Assembly (NCBI RefSeq): GCF_905475395.1
Contig: NC_058342.1
Span: 18,572,640 to 18,636,639, forward strand
Direction: 5' to 3'
Source of the DNA: Chrysoperla carnea
Taxonomy: Eukaryota > Arthropoda > Insecta > Neuroptera > Chrysopidae
DNA length: 64,000 nt
Below the pieces are notes generated by a model that was not told the DNA's origin, did no database searches, and was given only the letters and a program-made list of their open reading frames with translations. A program made the position numbers and the translations under genes. Below are positions 47,577-58,449 of this stretch, one piece after another; position 1 is the first letter of the stretch; each line of letters opens with the position of its first letter.

Positions 47577-47934
47577 ATGAGCTTTAAAAATTATAAAACT
47601 ATAGTGGAAGAAGGTGATGTGGTTATATTATATTTTGGTATTGATAACATGATGAAACTAGAAATAACCAAAACTCGAAAATCAAAAGATGGTACGAAAA
47701 TTGTTGAGAATATTTATCAAACAAAATACGGTGCAATTAAACCGTTTACTCTGTTGGGTAAAAAGTATGGTACGCTGATTCAATTGACAAAAGGTTGGGG
47801 ATATATTTTACAACCGACTTCAGATGTTTGGACAAAATGTTTACCGCATCGTACACAGATTATTTATGGACCTGATATAAGTATGATCTTAACTTTGTTG
47901 GAATTAAAACCTGGATCAACTGTTATTGAAGCAG
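47577..47934 (+). CDS. TRMT61A: TRMT61A exon 1
   Basis: Residues 1-119 plus one base; donor GTAAAT follows the G of the SAM-loop glycine codon. Encodes the N-terminal beta-rich domain and the first half of motif I (STVIEA|G). Confidence 0.93.
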
Positions 47935-50900
47935 GTAAATTGCTTCTTTTTTCTTTTTCTTTTTTATAAATACGACTAGTTTAAATCCAAAGAAAATGTT
48001 AAAACACCGTGTTAAGGTATTGGCAGAAAAAAACGGTATTCCTTTCATATCTACTCAATTAGAGAGTACCAATCCTGATTGACCTTAAAAAAAATTTTCT
48101 ATTTGCCCCTTTTAGCATATTATCCGACAGGTATGAAATAAGAATCAATAACAAACAAAGCCTTGGATTCTGCCCTGGCGTTCTGCCCTAATTTGAGCGC
48201 TCTCGGCTAAACGAAGATGTTTACGAAAAAATGTCTAACTAGTTATTGAAATAAATACCACGATACTCGAATGTATGTCTTAACTCGAAGTCAACAAGAA
48301 TTCGTCCTTATATGTCTAGCTATATTATATATTTGGTGATTTTGACTTATAAAATACAAAAGGCGGATTCATTTAACGAGTGGGTAAATCGTTTATGAGA
48401 TATTACTCAAAATTATAAACAAAATGATACAACAAGATGTTTGTAAGAATACTCATTTCATCGTCAAATGAGTTAATTTTTTGGATTATAATTAGTCTGA
48501 ATAATCCATAGATAAAAAATTTGTTTTCTTTTTCGATCGAACGGCAAAGGACCCCGGACAAAATACAATAATTTTTGGTTTCGTTTAAAATTTTTTGAAA
48601 ACTATGGATTAAATTAGTTTTTATCATGCTGGTCAAAAGCTCGCATGGGTTATGCCTTACAGCCTTTCAAAGGTTATGCCTACATGCCATATTGATTTTT
48701 GGTTTCGGTTAGTATTTTTTGAAAACTATGGTTTAAGGTAGTTTTGATAATGCTGATCAAAAGTTCTTAATGACTCAACCCTCAAAAACCCTTACCTTTC
48801 GAGCTACGGCCCTTCAAAGGCTATGCCTACATGAAGGGTTCTGCATAATCAAAACAATTGAGCCCTTAAAACTTTTGATAAGCATGATCAAAACTACCTA
48901 AATCCATAGTTTTCAAAAAATTTTAACCGAAATTGAAAATTAATGTAATGTGTCCGGGGTCCTTTCTGGGAAGAAATTTCTCCGGGAGAGAATAGATAAT
49001 TATATGAAAAAAATCTTATTTATTTCAGGAACCGGAAGTGGATCTTTATCGCATGCATTTATTAATACAGTGAAACCAACTGGAAAATTGTACACATATG
49101 ATTATCATGCAAATCGTGTAAAAGTTGCGGCTGAAGAATTCGAACAACATGGATTATCTGAATGGGTACAATCACGGCAATCTGATGTGTATGCTGATGG
49201 CTTTACCGATTTACCAGAAGGTTTAAGAGTAGATGCAGTATTTTTAGATTTACCAAAACCATGGCTTGTGTTACCGTTTACAATGAAAGTACTTAAAGAT
49301 AAGGGTAAGTTTTTATAATCAATATTTTTATGTTACGATAGTTTTATTCAGGGTGATCTGGGTACTGGGTCATAGCGATTTGAAGGAACTCGAAGTATAG
49401 GGTGTTACACTCTCGATGTTATTTCTAAATGTACTGCCATTTTAGTGTATTGTGAATAAGTGTCATGTAACAACATACCGGCTAGAAAAAATGATAAAAA
49501 ATTCCATTAATGAACAAATGTAGGAAACGAATCACCTGATTTTTATGGGAGCTTGTGGAAAATGTTTGTCTGAGTCTCTTCAACAAAATTATATTCATGA
49601 GAACCTGCGTATTTTCGATTTACGCCCATGGGGTGGGGTAGAAATTCCCTACTCCCGGACACCATATTCTCTTTATTTAACATTTAAAAAAACTATTGAA
49701 GTATATATTTTGGACAATGCTTAGCATTTTTTTATCCTAAACATTTTTATTTAACCTCGGCGTTATCGAGATGAAAGCATTTGAAAAAAAGAATGCGGAA
49801 ATTTCGCCGAAAATTCGTTATTGACGAAACTAAAGTTTATTTTCTGGTTCCGGTTAAAAATTTAATTTGAAAGCCATTAGATATTATATTTTGGACAATT
49901 GTAAGTATTTTTTGACTTATTACAATCTTCACATTACCTCACCGTTTTCAATATCTCAGCGTTTGAAAAAAAAATAGTGTTTTTTTCCGAAAATTTGTTT
50001 TTGACAAAAATCAAGATTATTTTGTGGTCGGTGTCAAAAATTTGACTTTAAAACCATATGATATTACATTTTGGACTATTCGAAACACTTTTTGACTCTT
50101 GACATTTTTTACCTTACCTCACCGTTTTCGATATAGAGGCGTTTGAAAAAATGAAATAAAATATTAAAAATTATATCTTTTTTATTTATAGCTGATATTG
50201 AGGCTTAAATATGCGTTTAACTCTCCAGTTTTCGAGTAAAAGATTCGTTGCGCTCTCTTAACAATTAACAATCGAGCACTTAAAATGTAACTAGGCCAAA
50301 AAATTTTGGGGATGTTGTTGAGTAATCTTTACACTACAAATAAAAATTTTATACATATAAAAAATCTGATTTTTTGAAGGATGAAAATTGTAAAAATCGC
50401 GTATTTTCAAAATTTTACGACTTTTTTATTCGGAAACTGGAGGGCTTAGAGAAAAATGTCTAAAAACATAACATAAAATTTTCTGTTACTTTTGACCCTA
50501 ACTATATGATACAATTTTTTCCAAAGCGATTCGTTTATTATCACTTATTTGTTAAAAATAATTAAAACAATATTTTACCGAGCTACCCACCGGCAACCTG
50601 CACTTGTTTAGGTCAGGAGCATGTTTTAAACGAAATTCTGCATAAAATTTCCATGCGAAAATTAATTATACTCAATGACGAATTTTAACTATAGCCGGGA
50701 CTATACTTCAAATAAAAGAAATTCAATGTGTGATTGAGGCGCATTTTGTTTATAAATATTTTGAAATATTTTCTCATTTTGACTACAGGAGGACGTATAT
50801 GTTGTTTCAGTCCATGCATTGAACAAGTACAAACTACAGCAAAATTATTAAGGGAGTTAGGCTTCCATAACGTTGAAACAATTGAATTAGTTCAAACAAC

Positions 50901-53701
50901 GTACAATGTGTATAATCGACATTTCGATGAAATGAATTTAGAAATTTTAAAGGTAAGTAAAATGGTGATCGTAATAAATTACAATTCAAGATATTAAAAT
51001 AAGACCTTTTTTTTTATTTCAGCAAAAGAAACCAGAAGTTGAAAGTTCTACTAAAATGGTAAGTTTTAATCTACTGTAGGAAATAAAGCATTTGGCCAAG
51101 CAAAAGACTCCTAATTAGTAGATTTTTATGGGAGCAGGTGGAGAATGTTTGCCTGAGTGTACTGTTCTATATAATAAACAATTCCCAGTATTTTTTTATT
51201 CTTAACATTTTTTATCTAGCCTCACCGTTTTCGAAATATAAGCATTTGAAAAAATAAAATGCGGATTTTTGACGAAAACTCGTTATTGTGGAAAATAAAG
51301 ATTACTTTGTGGTGCCGATGAAAAATTTAATTTGAAACCAATTAGCTATTATATTTTAGATGATTCTAAGTATTTTTTGACTCGTGTCAATTTTCATGAA
51401 ACCTCACTATTTCGATATATAAGCGTTTAAAAAAGAATAAAGTAAACATTTGGTGTGAAAATTATACGACATATTATTTTGAAAAATTCTAAACACTTTT
51501 TTACTTTTGATATTTTTTACTTTATCTTACCGTTTTTGAAATACGAGCGTTTAAAGGAAAGAAAAACGCGTTTTTGCAGTTATTGACGAATATAAATATT
51601 ATTTTGTGATTTTGGTCAAAAATTTGATTTGAAAACCACATGACTTTATATTTTGGACAATTATAAAGACTTTTTGACTTTTGACAATTTGTATCTTATC
51701 TCACTGTTTTCGATATAAAAACGTTTGAAAAAATAAAATAAAATAATTAAAAATATTTTTTTTTTGACGTATAGCTTAAATGAAGGCTTAAAGATGTGTT
51801 TTTTTAAACGTTTGTATATCGAAAAACAAGAAGCAAGAAGCAAGAAAAAAAATTGTCAAAAGTCAAAAAGTCTTTATAATTGTCCAAAATATAAAGTCAT
51901 GTGGTTTTAAAATCAAATTTTGGACCAAAATCATAAATTTCGATATCATTGCTGCTGCAAACATTATAAATACCCAGCCTTCGCGCGAAATCTTGTGCGC
52001 TTTTTTAATTATCGGGTCACTTACCGGAACGTTTTTGTTACGTAGTTGGTTGACCCATGTTAGCAAACACTGTTCAAGTTCAGGATATTCTGATAAACGT
52101 ACACATTTTAGCTTTCCTTGTCCTTCAGAACATTGTGGTTGAATTTTGTCTTATTTCTGAATTATTCTACAAAGAGTAGATTTTGGCACATTAAATTCGA
52201 CACAGATTTTATCGGGTGTCTTTCCACTTTCATAAACGAATATTAACTTCAGTTTTTCACACACTTTCAACGATATGAGCCTTATAATAAAGCAAAATTG
52301 AAGGTAATTGAGTCTCAAAATTAGTTAAGTGTGGAATTTGCGGATAGAATAAGAATAAGTAGGTAAACAAACAAAACGATGTTACCTCAGTTCTCAGTTA
52401 CAGAGGTTAATGTACATAAAATTGATTCGCTGTCTCAGTTATATAGGTAATTATGATGATAAAATAGAAAGAACGAATTCCAGGTATAGAGGTTTGCTTC
52501 GTTCCACTAACATAGGTAATTTAGTGCCTTCAGAAGTGTTGGGACCTTAGCATGAGTTCCAGTTATGGAAGTTTCTCTCTTATCCAGGTCTGACTTAACG
52601 AAGTTCCACTGTATAAACATTTTGTTGCAAAAATTCCTCTCGGAGGATTTTTTAAGCCACTGTTCACGCATCCGATGACTTACAAATAATTGACCTATCA
52701 TATTTTTTTTAGGAGATTGGCGAAGAAAAAGTTGAAGAAAGTAAGGAAAATGACAATAAAGAGAAAGAAGCTGCTAGTAAAGAGAAAGAAAATGCTAATA
52801 AAAGTAAAGAAAATCATAATAAAAATAGAAAAGATTTCAAAACAGCTAAAAATGAAAAATTCTCTGAACAGGTAAATATTCGTCGTAAATTGTTTTTCAT
52901 TTAGACTTATTAAACATACTTTGAATTTGAGCGAGCTATGTTGAAAACGATTAACAAAATTCAAGGTATTTGGGTATATTTCAGAAAGCATACATTTTAC
53001 CGCGTAATTCGCCTTGGATCATTTAAGATTTAATATTTAAAAATGCATCTAGACCTATTCAATACAAAAAATTTCTAACAATAATTACAGTTTACGCAGA
53101 AAAACAGTGTCCCGAAAATATGTATACAATGATAAAGTTCCAACGAAATGTACTCGCGACTTACAATTACTCATTTGCCACATAAATTTGAGGAATAGGA
53201 GATCACGATCATCTACCAATCTCACAAGAAAAATAGGAATCATTAAAGGGTTTCAGCAAGCCCTTGCTACCCTTGGGAGGGGGTAGCACACCTAAATTTT
53301 GTTAGGACTCGGCAGATCTTCATTTCTAGTGCCAAGATAAAGTTAATGAACAAAGTTTCATTGTGGTACATATTTTAACGCCAAACTGTCATATTTAGTC
53401 TTACTTGACCTATACTAAGAGTTTTTAACCACTAAAAGCAAAAAAAATGCGGGGAAAATCAAACCAGACTTAACAAATGTTTCTCTTTTTTTAGAGTCAT
53501 AATACGACCAAAATGTTAATACATGTTCCAATGCCTGAAACTCAAACAGGTCATTCTGGATACTTAACGACGGCCACATATTTCCCAACAATACGAAATG
53601 AGCTAACCGATTTAAATATGGAAGATGAAAATGCTGATAATACTAATGAAAGTGTACAAGAAGATTCAGGTGAACCACAAGCTAAAAAACTAAAAACATA
53701 A
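47577..53701 (+). CDS. TRMT61A: tRNA (adenine58-N1)-methyltransferase catalytic subunit TRMT61A, 6 exons
   Basis: Six exons join to exactly 1,200 nt (399 residues plus stop). With TRMT6 this subunit forms the nuclear m1A58 methyltransferase acting on initiator and other tRNAs, using S-adenosylmethionine. Seen: an N-terminal beta domain (MSFKNYKTIVEEGDVVILYF, WGYILQPT, TKCLPHRTQIIYGPDISMI), the SAM-binding loop VIEAGTGSGSLSHAF (residues 116-130), acidic binding position Asp144, the catalytic motif VFLDLPKPW (Asp193), FSPCIEQVQTT, and the C-terminal GHSGYLTTATYFPT. An insert rich in Lys, Glu and Asn (about 279-331) is longer than in vertebrates. The family motif is usually DxPxPW, and here the x residues are Leu and Lys. 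The start is the first ATG and matches the family MSF... N-terminus. Confidence 0.96.
48546..48965. repeat. Foldback MITE family A in TRMT61A intron 1
   Basis: Left terminus AAAGGACCCCGGACAAAATA, right terminus TAATGTGTCCGGGGTCCTTT; 420 bp with forward and inverse units. It lies 64 bp before the exon 2 acceptor. Confidence 0.8.
49029..49304 (+). CDS. TRMT61A: TRMT61A exon 2 (SAM fold core)
   Basis: Acceptor TATTTCAG at 49021-49028; donor GTAAGT at 49305; phase 1 in and out. Encodes GTGSGSLSHAFINTVKPTGK through DAVFLDLPKPWLVLPF to LKDKG. The acceptor lies 64 bp from a family A MITE. Confidence 0.94.
49680..50170. repeat. Intron 2 repeats related to the intron-8 palindrome
   Basis: Three imperfect ~150-bp units (about 49697, 49880, 50060) share ATTTTGGACNATTCNAA, TTTTTGACTCTTGACATTTT and CTCACCGTTTTCGATAT, also present in 13040-14290 and 51180-51780. 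Not coding. Confidence 0.6.
50789..50952 (+). CDS. TRMT61A: TRMT61A exon 3
   Basis: Acceptor GACTACAG, donor GTAAGT at 50953; phase 1 in, 0 out. Encodes GRICCFSPCIEQVQTTAKLL and ...VETIELVQTTYNVYNRHFDE... The CFSPCIEQVQ motif is a family hallmark. Confidence 0.94.
51023..51058 (+). CDS. TRMT61A: TRMT61A exon 4 (36-nt microexon)
   Basis: Encodes QKKPEVESSTKM between acceptor TTATTTCAG and donor GTAAGT, phase 0 both ends, after a 70-nt intron. Skipping would keep frame. Confidence 0.8.
51180..51860. repeat. Intron 4 repeats of the same family, ending in a hairpin
   Basis: Several ~160-bp units with TTTTGAC... and CTCACNNTTTCGATATAA motifs, followed at about 51855-51900 by the inverse (TTGTCAAAAGTCAAAAAGTC). 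Same family as 49680-50170. Confidence 0.6.
51945..52611 (-). pseudogene. pogo/Tigger-type transposase 5' end, truncated, with one TIR
   Basis: Minus strand. One terminus CAGTGGAACTTCGTTAAGTC begins at 52611 and is followed on the plus strand by TA (52612-52613), the usual pogo target site. Inside, a CENP-B type N-terminal helix-turn-helix (EKLKLIFVYESGKTPDKICV, EFNVPKSTLCRIIQK), one stop codon, then the Tc5-type DNA-binding region (YPELEQCLLTWVNQLRNKNV, PVSDPIIKKA). The catalytic domain and the other end are missing. It lies in TRMT61A intron 4 in the opposite orientation. Inactive. Confidence 0.8.
52713..52871 (+). CDS. TRMT61A: TRMT61A exon 5 (Lys/Glu/Asn-rich insert)
   Basis: 159 nt, 53 residues, phase 0 both ends; acceptor TTTTTTTTAG, donor GTAAAT. 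Highly repetitive: units like SKEKENANKSKENHNK. The sequence is low complexity and probably disordered; it lies between the catalytic domain and the final GHSGYLT motif. Skipping would also keep frame. Confidence 0.82.
53495..53701 (+). CDS. TRMT61A: TRMT61A exon 6 (stop)
   Basis: Acceptor CTCTTTTTTTAG, then SHNTTKMLIHVPMPETQTGH, SGYLTTATYFPT and an acidic tail ending KKLKT and TAA at 53699-53701. The GHSGYLT motif matches the conserved C-terminus; the tail after FPTIRNE is longer than in vertebrates. Confidence 0.93.
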   Translation, partial: SHNTTKMLIHVPMPETQTGHSGYLTTATYFPTIRNELTDLNMEDENADNTNESVQEDSGEPQAKKLKT

Positions 53702-53741
53702 GTTATTTAAATTATTCTTTTGTATATTTTATATATTTGAA

Positions 53742-53747
53742 AATAAA
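53742..53747 (+). terminator. TRMT61A polyadenylation signal AATAAA
   Basis: AATAAA 41 bases after the stop codon, in a T-rich 3' UTR. Confidence 0.7.
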
Positions 53748-54823
53748 TGAATTTTATCGTAAATTTCTATGTAAATTGATTTTTTTAACCTCGTGATAAC
53801 TTTTGTCCCATATATGGGACAAAATATTCTACAATCGTTGATCATAATTAACAGATGGAAAAAATTTGGTTTTTCTTAAATTTTGAGCTGCAAATTTAAA
53901 CTAATAGTTTTTCAAAATTTCCCGTACATGGTACATACAATATCATAGTGATTTTTCGTCATTTAAAATTAAAAATGAATGTCCCATATTTGAGACAAAA
54001 GTTATCAAGTGATGTAAAAATGAACTAAGTGGCTGGTTATCATGAGGTTAAAGTAGTCCGGCCGTCACGTGAGTGGTCAACTATGCAATTTTTATGACGT
54101 AAATATAATAAAATGCTCTAAAAATATCGTAAAAGCGTCAAAAACCAAAGTTTTTTTGGCATAAACAGAATCTGTGATAAATTTTCTTGATGATAAATAC
54201 TTTTTGAAGCTCAATCACCGATTTAATTTTTGTACAATTAACATTATTGTGAGTTCTGCCATAAGGTGCTGTGTTAAAAATCTCAATTTGAAAATGAAAT
54301 AATTCACAATTTTGCCCCGCAAGAGGCGCCAAAACTGTGTTTATTGTGATCAAGGGCTATCATCTACCGCAAAAAAAATGGACATTCACCGTACTTGCTT
54401 AAACACCCGGGCTACCTTAACCTGTAAATTTTCTAAAATTTCATTTTAGAAGTTTGAAGTGATCAAGTTTTAGACGGCTTATTTTTTGTGATGACATGTC
54501 CAAGCACAATGGTTATTGTATAAGTCCCACTAAAATAAATAAACTAAAAGCAGCCGTTGAAAACAAATGTGCCCAAATACCAATTAGGTAGATGACTAAT
54601 ATCGGATTTGTCAGATTACCCGTAAAAATGTAAAAGCAGACTTGATACCATCACAGAATTTGAAAGTTAAATTAAAAATGATTTAAAAAAGAGGAGAAGT
54701 TATAAGCATTCAAAGAATGTTGCCCGTCTCTTGCTTGCAAATAAATTTATTAAAATATACAGTGATATATTTTTGTTTTATTTAAAAATAAACTTCCATT
54801 AAGTAAAGTTCGAACAAATGAAT

Positions 54824-54935
54824 AAGTTTTTATAGGGCCGAAAGTTTCGGAGATACAGCTTTTCAAATTTTGTCTTTTTTTCAAGCTACACGATTTTTGG
54901 TAAAAGTTCATCTTGGTAGAACAAAAGTTAAAATA
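54824..54935. repeat. Family E fragment
   Basis: AAGTTTCGGAGATACAGCTT, TTCAAATTTTGTCTTTTTTT and CAAGCTACACGATTTTTGG match the centre of 21854-22772 and 15200-15810. Truncated. Confidence 0.55.
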
Positions 54936-54941
54936 AAAAAA

Positions 54942-55490
54942 AGTGAAAACAAACAATTGATTGAGTTAATTATTGAAATACTATGTATAGATAGTGTTAA
55001 CAACGTAATGGTTTTTTTTACGTCATGTAAGTAAAGAAAGATAGTCACTCTTACACACAAACTTATAAGCGTATCCTCCCTCTCACTTAGTCAATATACA
55101 GATACCTGTATATATAATAAATAATGTTTCTTAACTTAATTTGCACCATCACGAGTAAGCAATGATGGTTACGAAAAACTGTTTCAAACAAAAGTTGTTT
55201 ATTTATAAGGAACATTTTTTACACTCGAACTTTTGTTCTATCTCCAACGGTTTACAAGATGGATCATACGGATCCAAGAACCAATTGACCTATGTTGGCC
55301 GTGTACGAACTCGATCTCAATTTTTACGTCCTGAACACGCTATAAAAATTTCAGCTTGATATCTTTTTGCGTCTTTGAATTATCGTGTTGTCAGATAGAC
55401 GGGCAGACAACCGAAAATTGACTAATTAGGTGATTTCATGAACACCTCCTATTGGCGAACGAAATTACCTAGAGATGGCTCTGGTGTGAA
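54942..55490. repeat. Left half-arm of family F
   Basis: Begins AAGTGAAAACAAACAATTGA then TTGAGTTAATTATTGAAATA, with core in reverse (GAACATTTTTTACACTCGAA, TCTATCTCCAACGGTTTACA). It ends near 55490, next to the SWIM element at 55507. No right arm. Confidence 0.6.
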
Positions 55491-55496
55491 TGCAAC

Positions 55497-55965
55497 ATGG
55501 CCGATATAGAGGATTTTCGTTCAAGTTGTCAAAATAAATTTTTGCATTTTTTTTTGTTTATTTGTTTTTTTAACATGGAGAAAGCCCTGGATATTAATAT
55601 TGGTGATATATTTTATCTACTTGGTGGATCAGTAAGGCCGTTGATGGAAGGAGAGGCGCTTTCTCGTTCCAAAAACTTGTTTTTCTGTGGTATCCAATCG
55701 AAGCAAAATAATTGTTTATTAATCAAATCTTCATGTTTGCAAACGTCGAACATCACCGAGAAACCTCATGAGATCTAAATCAAAGTGTTTGTAGCCAATG
55801 ACAACAAAAAAATCGAATGCTATTGTTCTTGCAAAGCGGGCGCGGGAAGCAAGTGCAAGCCTGTTTTTGCGACATTGTGCGACAACTGACGCCTGTAGAT
55901 CTTGTTTTCCCACACTGGGGAACACCACAACGTTTTTCATTTTTGATAATTTCCATCTCAACAAC
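55497..55965 (+). pseudogene. SWIM zinc-finger protein fragment, broken
   Basis: Plus strand. Open from 55497 (MADIEDFRSSCQ..., GEALSRSKNLFFCGIQSKQN, LQTSNITEKPHEI), stopped by TAA at about 55776. It then continues in the same frame as IKVFVANDNKKIECYCSCKA and GAGSKCKPVFATLCDN, then a stop and a likely frameshift to TPVDLVFPHWGTPQ. The CxC...CKH pattern of a SWIM finger is recognisable as CSC...CKP, with the His replaced by Pro. Many uncharacterised insect SWIM proteins have this layout. At least two breaks, so a dead copy. What the parent does is unknown. Confidence 0.6.
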
Positions 55966-56011
55966 AAAAACATTCAGCACTTGTGAAGCTGTCAAAACTC
56001 AAAATCCTCTA
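55507..56011 (+). mobile_element. TA-flanked inverted-repeat element carrying a SWIM-protein fragment
   Basis: TAGAGGATTTT at 55507-55517 is repeated exactly in inverse at 56001-56011, with TA on both outer sides (55505-55506, 56012-56013). TTGTCAAAA / TTTTGACA gives some further arm similarity. The interior holds degenerate coding sequence rather than a transposase. Confidence 0.5.
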
Positions 56012-57254
56012 TAATAGTTTCACTAATCCTCGCTGCGCGGCGCCACCGTATCTTGCGATCGCGAATACCAAAATTTTGTTCGTAGCAACAAACTTGGGAC
56101 TAAATTTAGTATACGTTGAAATATTTCATATAATACCGCCCCATTAATTATAATTGCTCACTCTGTTGCTGCCTTGATTCACTACCTGCCAGTCAGTAGC
56201 CGAACGTTTAAAAGACGATTTAAATCGCACAACCACTGAGCCGGATATATTTTATATGTATATAAATAAATTATACATGGTATAAAAATTTTCCGTATAT
56301 AAAAATAAACAATTTTTGTTAAAAAAATGTTTTCGTAAACATCAATGTTTACTCGTGAAGACACAATTTAGGAGAGAACTTTGATGTCCATTTCTTCCAA
56401 AACTATAAAAGATAAGGAGTTGAAACTAAGTAAGTAACTTCAATCATTTTCTTCTTTGGGTGGTCCTCAGAAGAAAATGATATTGACAGTGTAGTTATTA
56501 CACTCAAGAACAGTATTTTTGATTAAATTTAAGAGCCCTATTATTAATAACAGGGCTATTTCAAAAATTATTGCATATAAAAAATATATGACTTGGTAAA
56601 TTAATAGAAATGCAGAAAAATTAACTGAACTTAAACCATATCGATGATCCAGCCCATATCCACGAATTAAATTTTTAATATCATCTATTTAAATTCTATT
56701 TTACTACATAGTACTGATGAGAGTTATGCAAAAAATGGGACATCTAATGAGAGAGAACCACCATATATGTGTGTGTGTGTATGTCTGTTCGATGGATAGT
56801 TAACTTACAACAAACAAAAAAAGCACGACTTTTTTTTAGTTAAAAATACACAGTAGTTTTTAACAGATATTTGCAGGCATGTAACTTTGTTATCCTTGGT
56901 CCTTTTGCGCTGCTTTTGGTCTCATTACAAGGCTTAAGAAGTCAAGTAGAAGATGTGCTCTACCATGCATTTGGCGCCCTTTTAGGTATACTTAATTGAT
57001 TATATTTCGAATTTGTACTATATATTTTTTATTGAATTAAGATAGTTGGGCCATTTCAGCAAAATCTAAAATAATCTTCAAAGCAGAGTTTTGTATGTAA
57101 TCTATGGCGATACTCAACAATGAAGTCACTTTTAAAGTATCTTCCTCTTTTCTTAGTTAGGAGTTTTAAACATTCATATTTTGCGTACTTCTCAAGATTT
57201 TCAAAAACTTCACTTTTCTGTTCATGCAGAGAGAATTCTTCACCTGAAGCACCA

Positions 57255-57612
57255 AAAATCTCTGACGGCCACATAAAATTTTAACGAGTAGTTTTCGATC
57301 TACGGATGATCAAAGATGCACATATATTATATTTATAGTACCTATACGACTACCCCAAAATGTTCTCCGGATCGTTCTGCATGATCAAAAGGTCTCACGC
57401 CCACAAAATTTTTTAACAGATAGTTTTCGAGTTACGGGAAATGAAAACTACACGTACCTTATAGTTATATAGCCCGTAGCTCGAAAACTACTCGTTAAAA
57501 AATTTTGTGGCTGTGAGAGCTTTTGATCAGAACGACCCGAAGAACATTTTGGGAGTGGTATGGAAATGTTTCACAGAAAGCCATTTTCCTGTCTAATATT
57601 GCGGGGTCCTTT
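57255..57612. repeat. Foldback MITE family B, left-truncated copy
   Basis: Starts inside the family (GACGGCCACATAAAATTTTA) and ends CTAATATTGCGGGGTCCTTT; arms mirrored (TCACGCCCACAAAATTTTTT / AAAAATTTTGTGGCTGTGAG). Confidence 0.7.
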
Positions 57613-57696
57613 AATATATAAAACTTCGATCAAAAAGACACAAAAATGTATTAGGCTTTACAATTAACAGACAGTTGTCATGGTATTACTTTCTAG

Positions 57697-58195
57697 CAGA
57701 GGCGGATTAAGAAATTATTCGCTCGTAGGTATAGTTTCAAAAATTAGCTCCCCCCGTAATAAAAATCTATGAATAAAGAAATTTTTCATTTCTTTAGTTT
57801 CAAGTTCTTTATTTCTTAGAACCTGTGAAATCGTGTTTGTTGCGTCTGGCAGTTCTCTGGCTCGATCTATCATGGCTAAATAAGAACATAGATGGATACA
57901 TTCACCAAAAAAACATTTTTCTAAATTACTAGAATACATCTTTAGCAACATATTACCTCCATTTCGAACTTCTTCAGTGTTCAAATTGATCAAAATTGCT
58001 AAAAAATGGAAATTTACTGTAAAAATTACTGTACAATTCTCACCTCTTTTGAAGTCAGCCACAAGTCTGTCTATAATTACTAGGTATACTGTCAATCTGA
58101 ATGTTTCAAGACATAATGAGGAACTAATATCTTCAGCAGATTCATCTGCTGTGAGCTTTCTCTTCCGTACGTCCTTGCGTCCTTTTCATATTCTT
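57697..58195 (-). pseudogene. hAT-like (ZMYM1-type) transposase fragment with a hAT terminus
   Basis: Minus strand. Open reading GRKDVRKRKLTADESAEDIS, then LETFRLTVYLVIIDRLVADF, then a shortened region with TNTISQVLRNKELETKEMKN and a stop at 57715. The RKRK...YLVIIDRLVAD pattern is the C-terminal half of hAT-type transposases often annotated as zinc finger MYM-type 1-like. The internal part (FLAILINLNTEEV) is shorter than usual. Next to the stop, CAGAGGCGGATTAAGAAATT at 57697 looks like a hAT end. No N-terminus or second end was found. Confidence 0.7.
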
Positions 58196-58449
58196 TGTCA
58201 ATATCAACGGACTAATTTTTTGCATACTTACACTCTTAATTTTATGTTTAAAAACTTCGATGCACGTAGCCCCACGAGCGTAGGCCTTTGCCTTATGGAT
58301 AATCTTCCTTTGCTTTCTTGTGAAGTCTTGCGATTAATACAAACAGATTAAGGACGTTTGGGACGTACAATCGGAGACAGAAGTACTGTAATCTTGCAAT
58401 TTGTGAATATACTGTTTGTAAAACATTTCGTTAGCCATAATAATATAAG

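Noticed and set aside
55731..55995. Minus-strand frames over the SWIM fragment
   Set aside because: The plus strand shows the CxC...CK pattern; the minus frames are its shadow.
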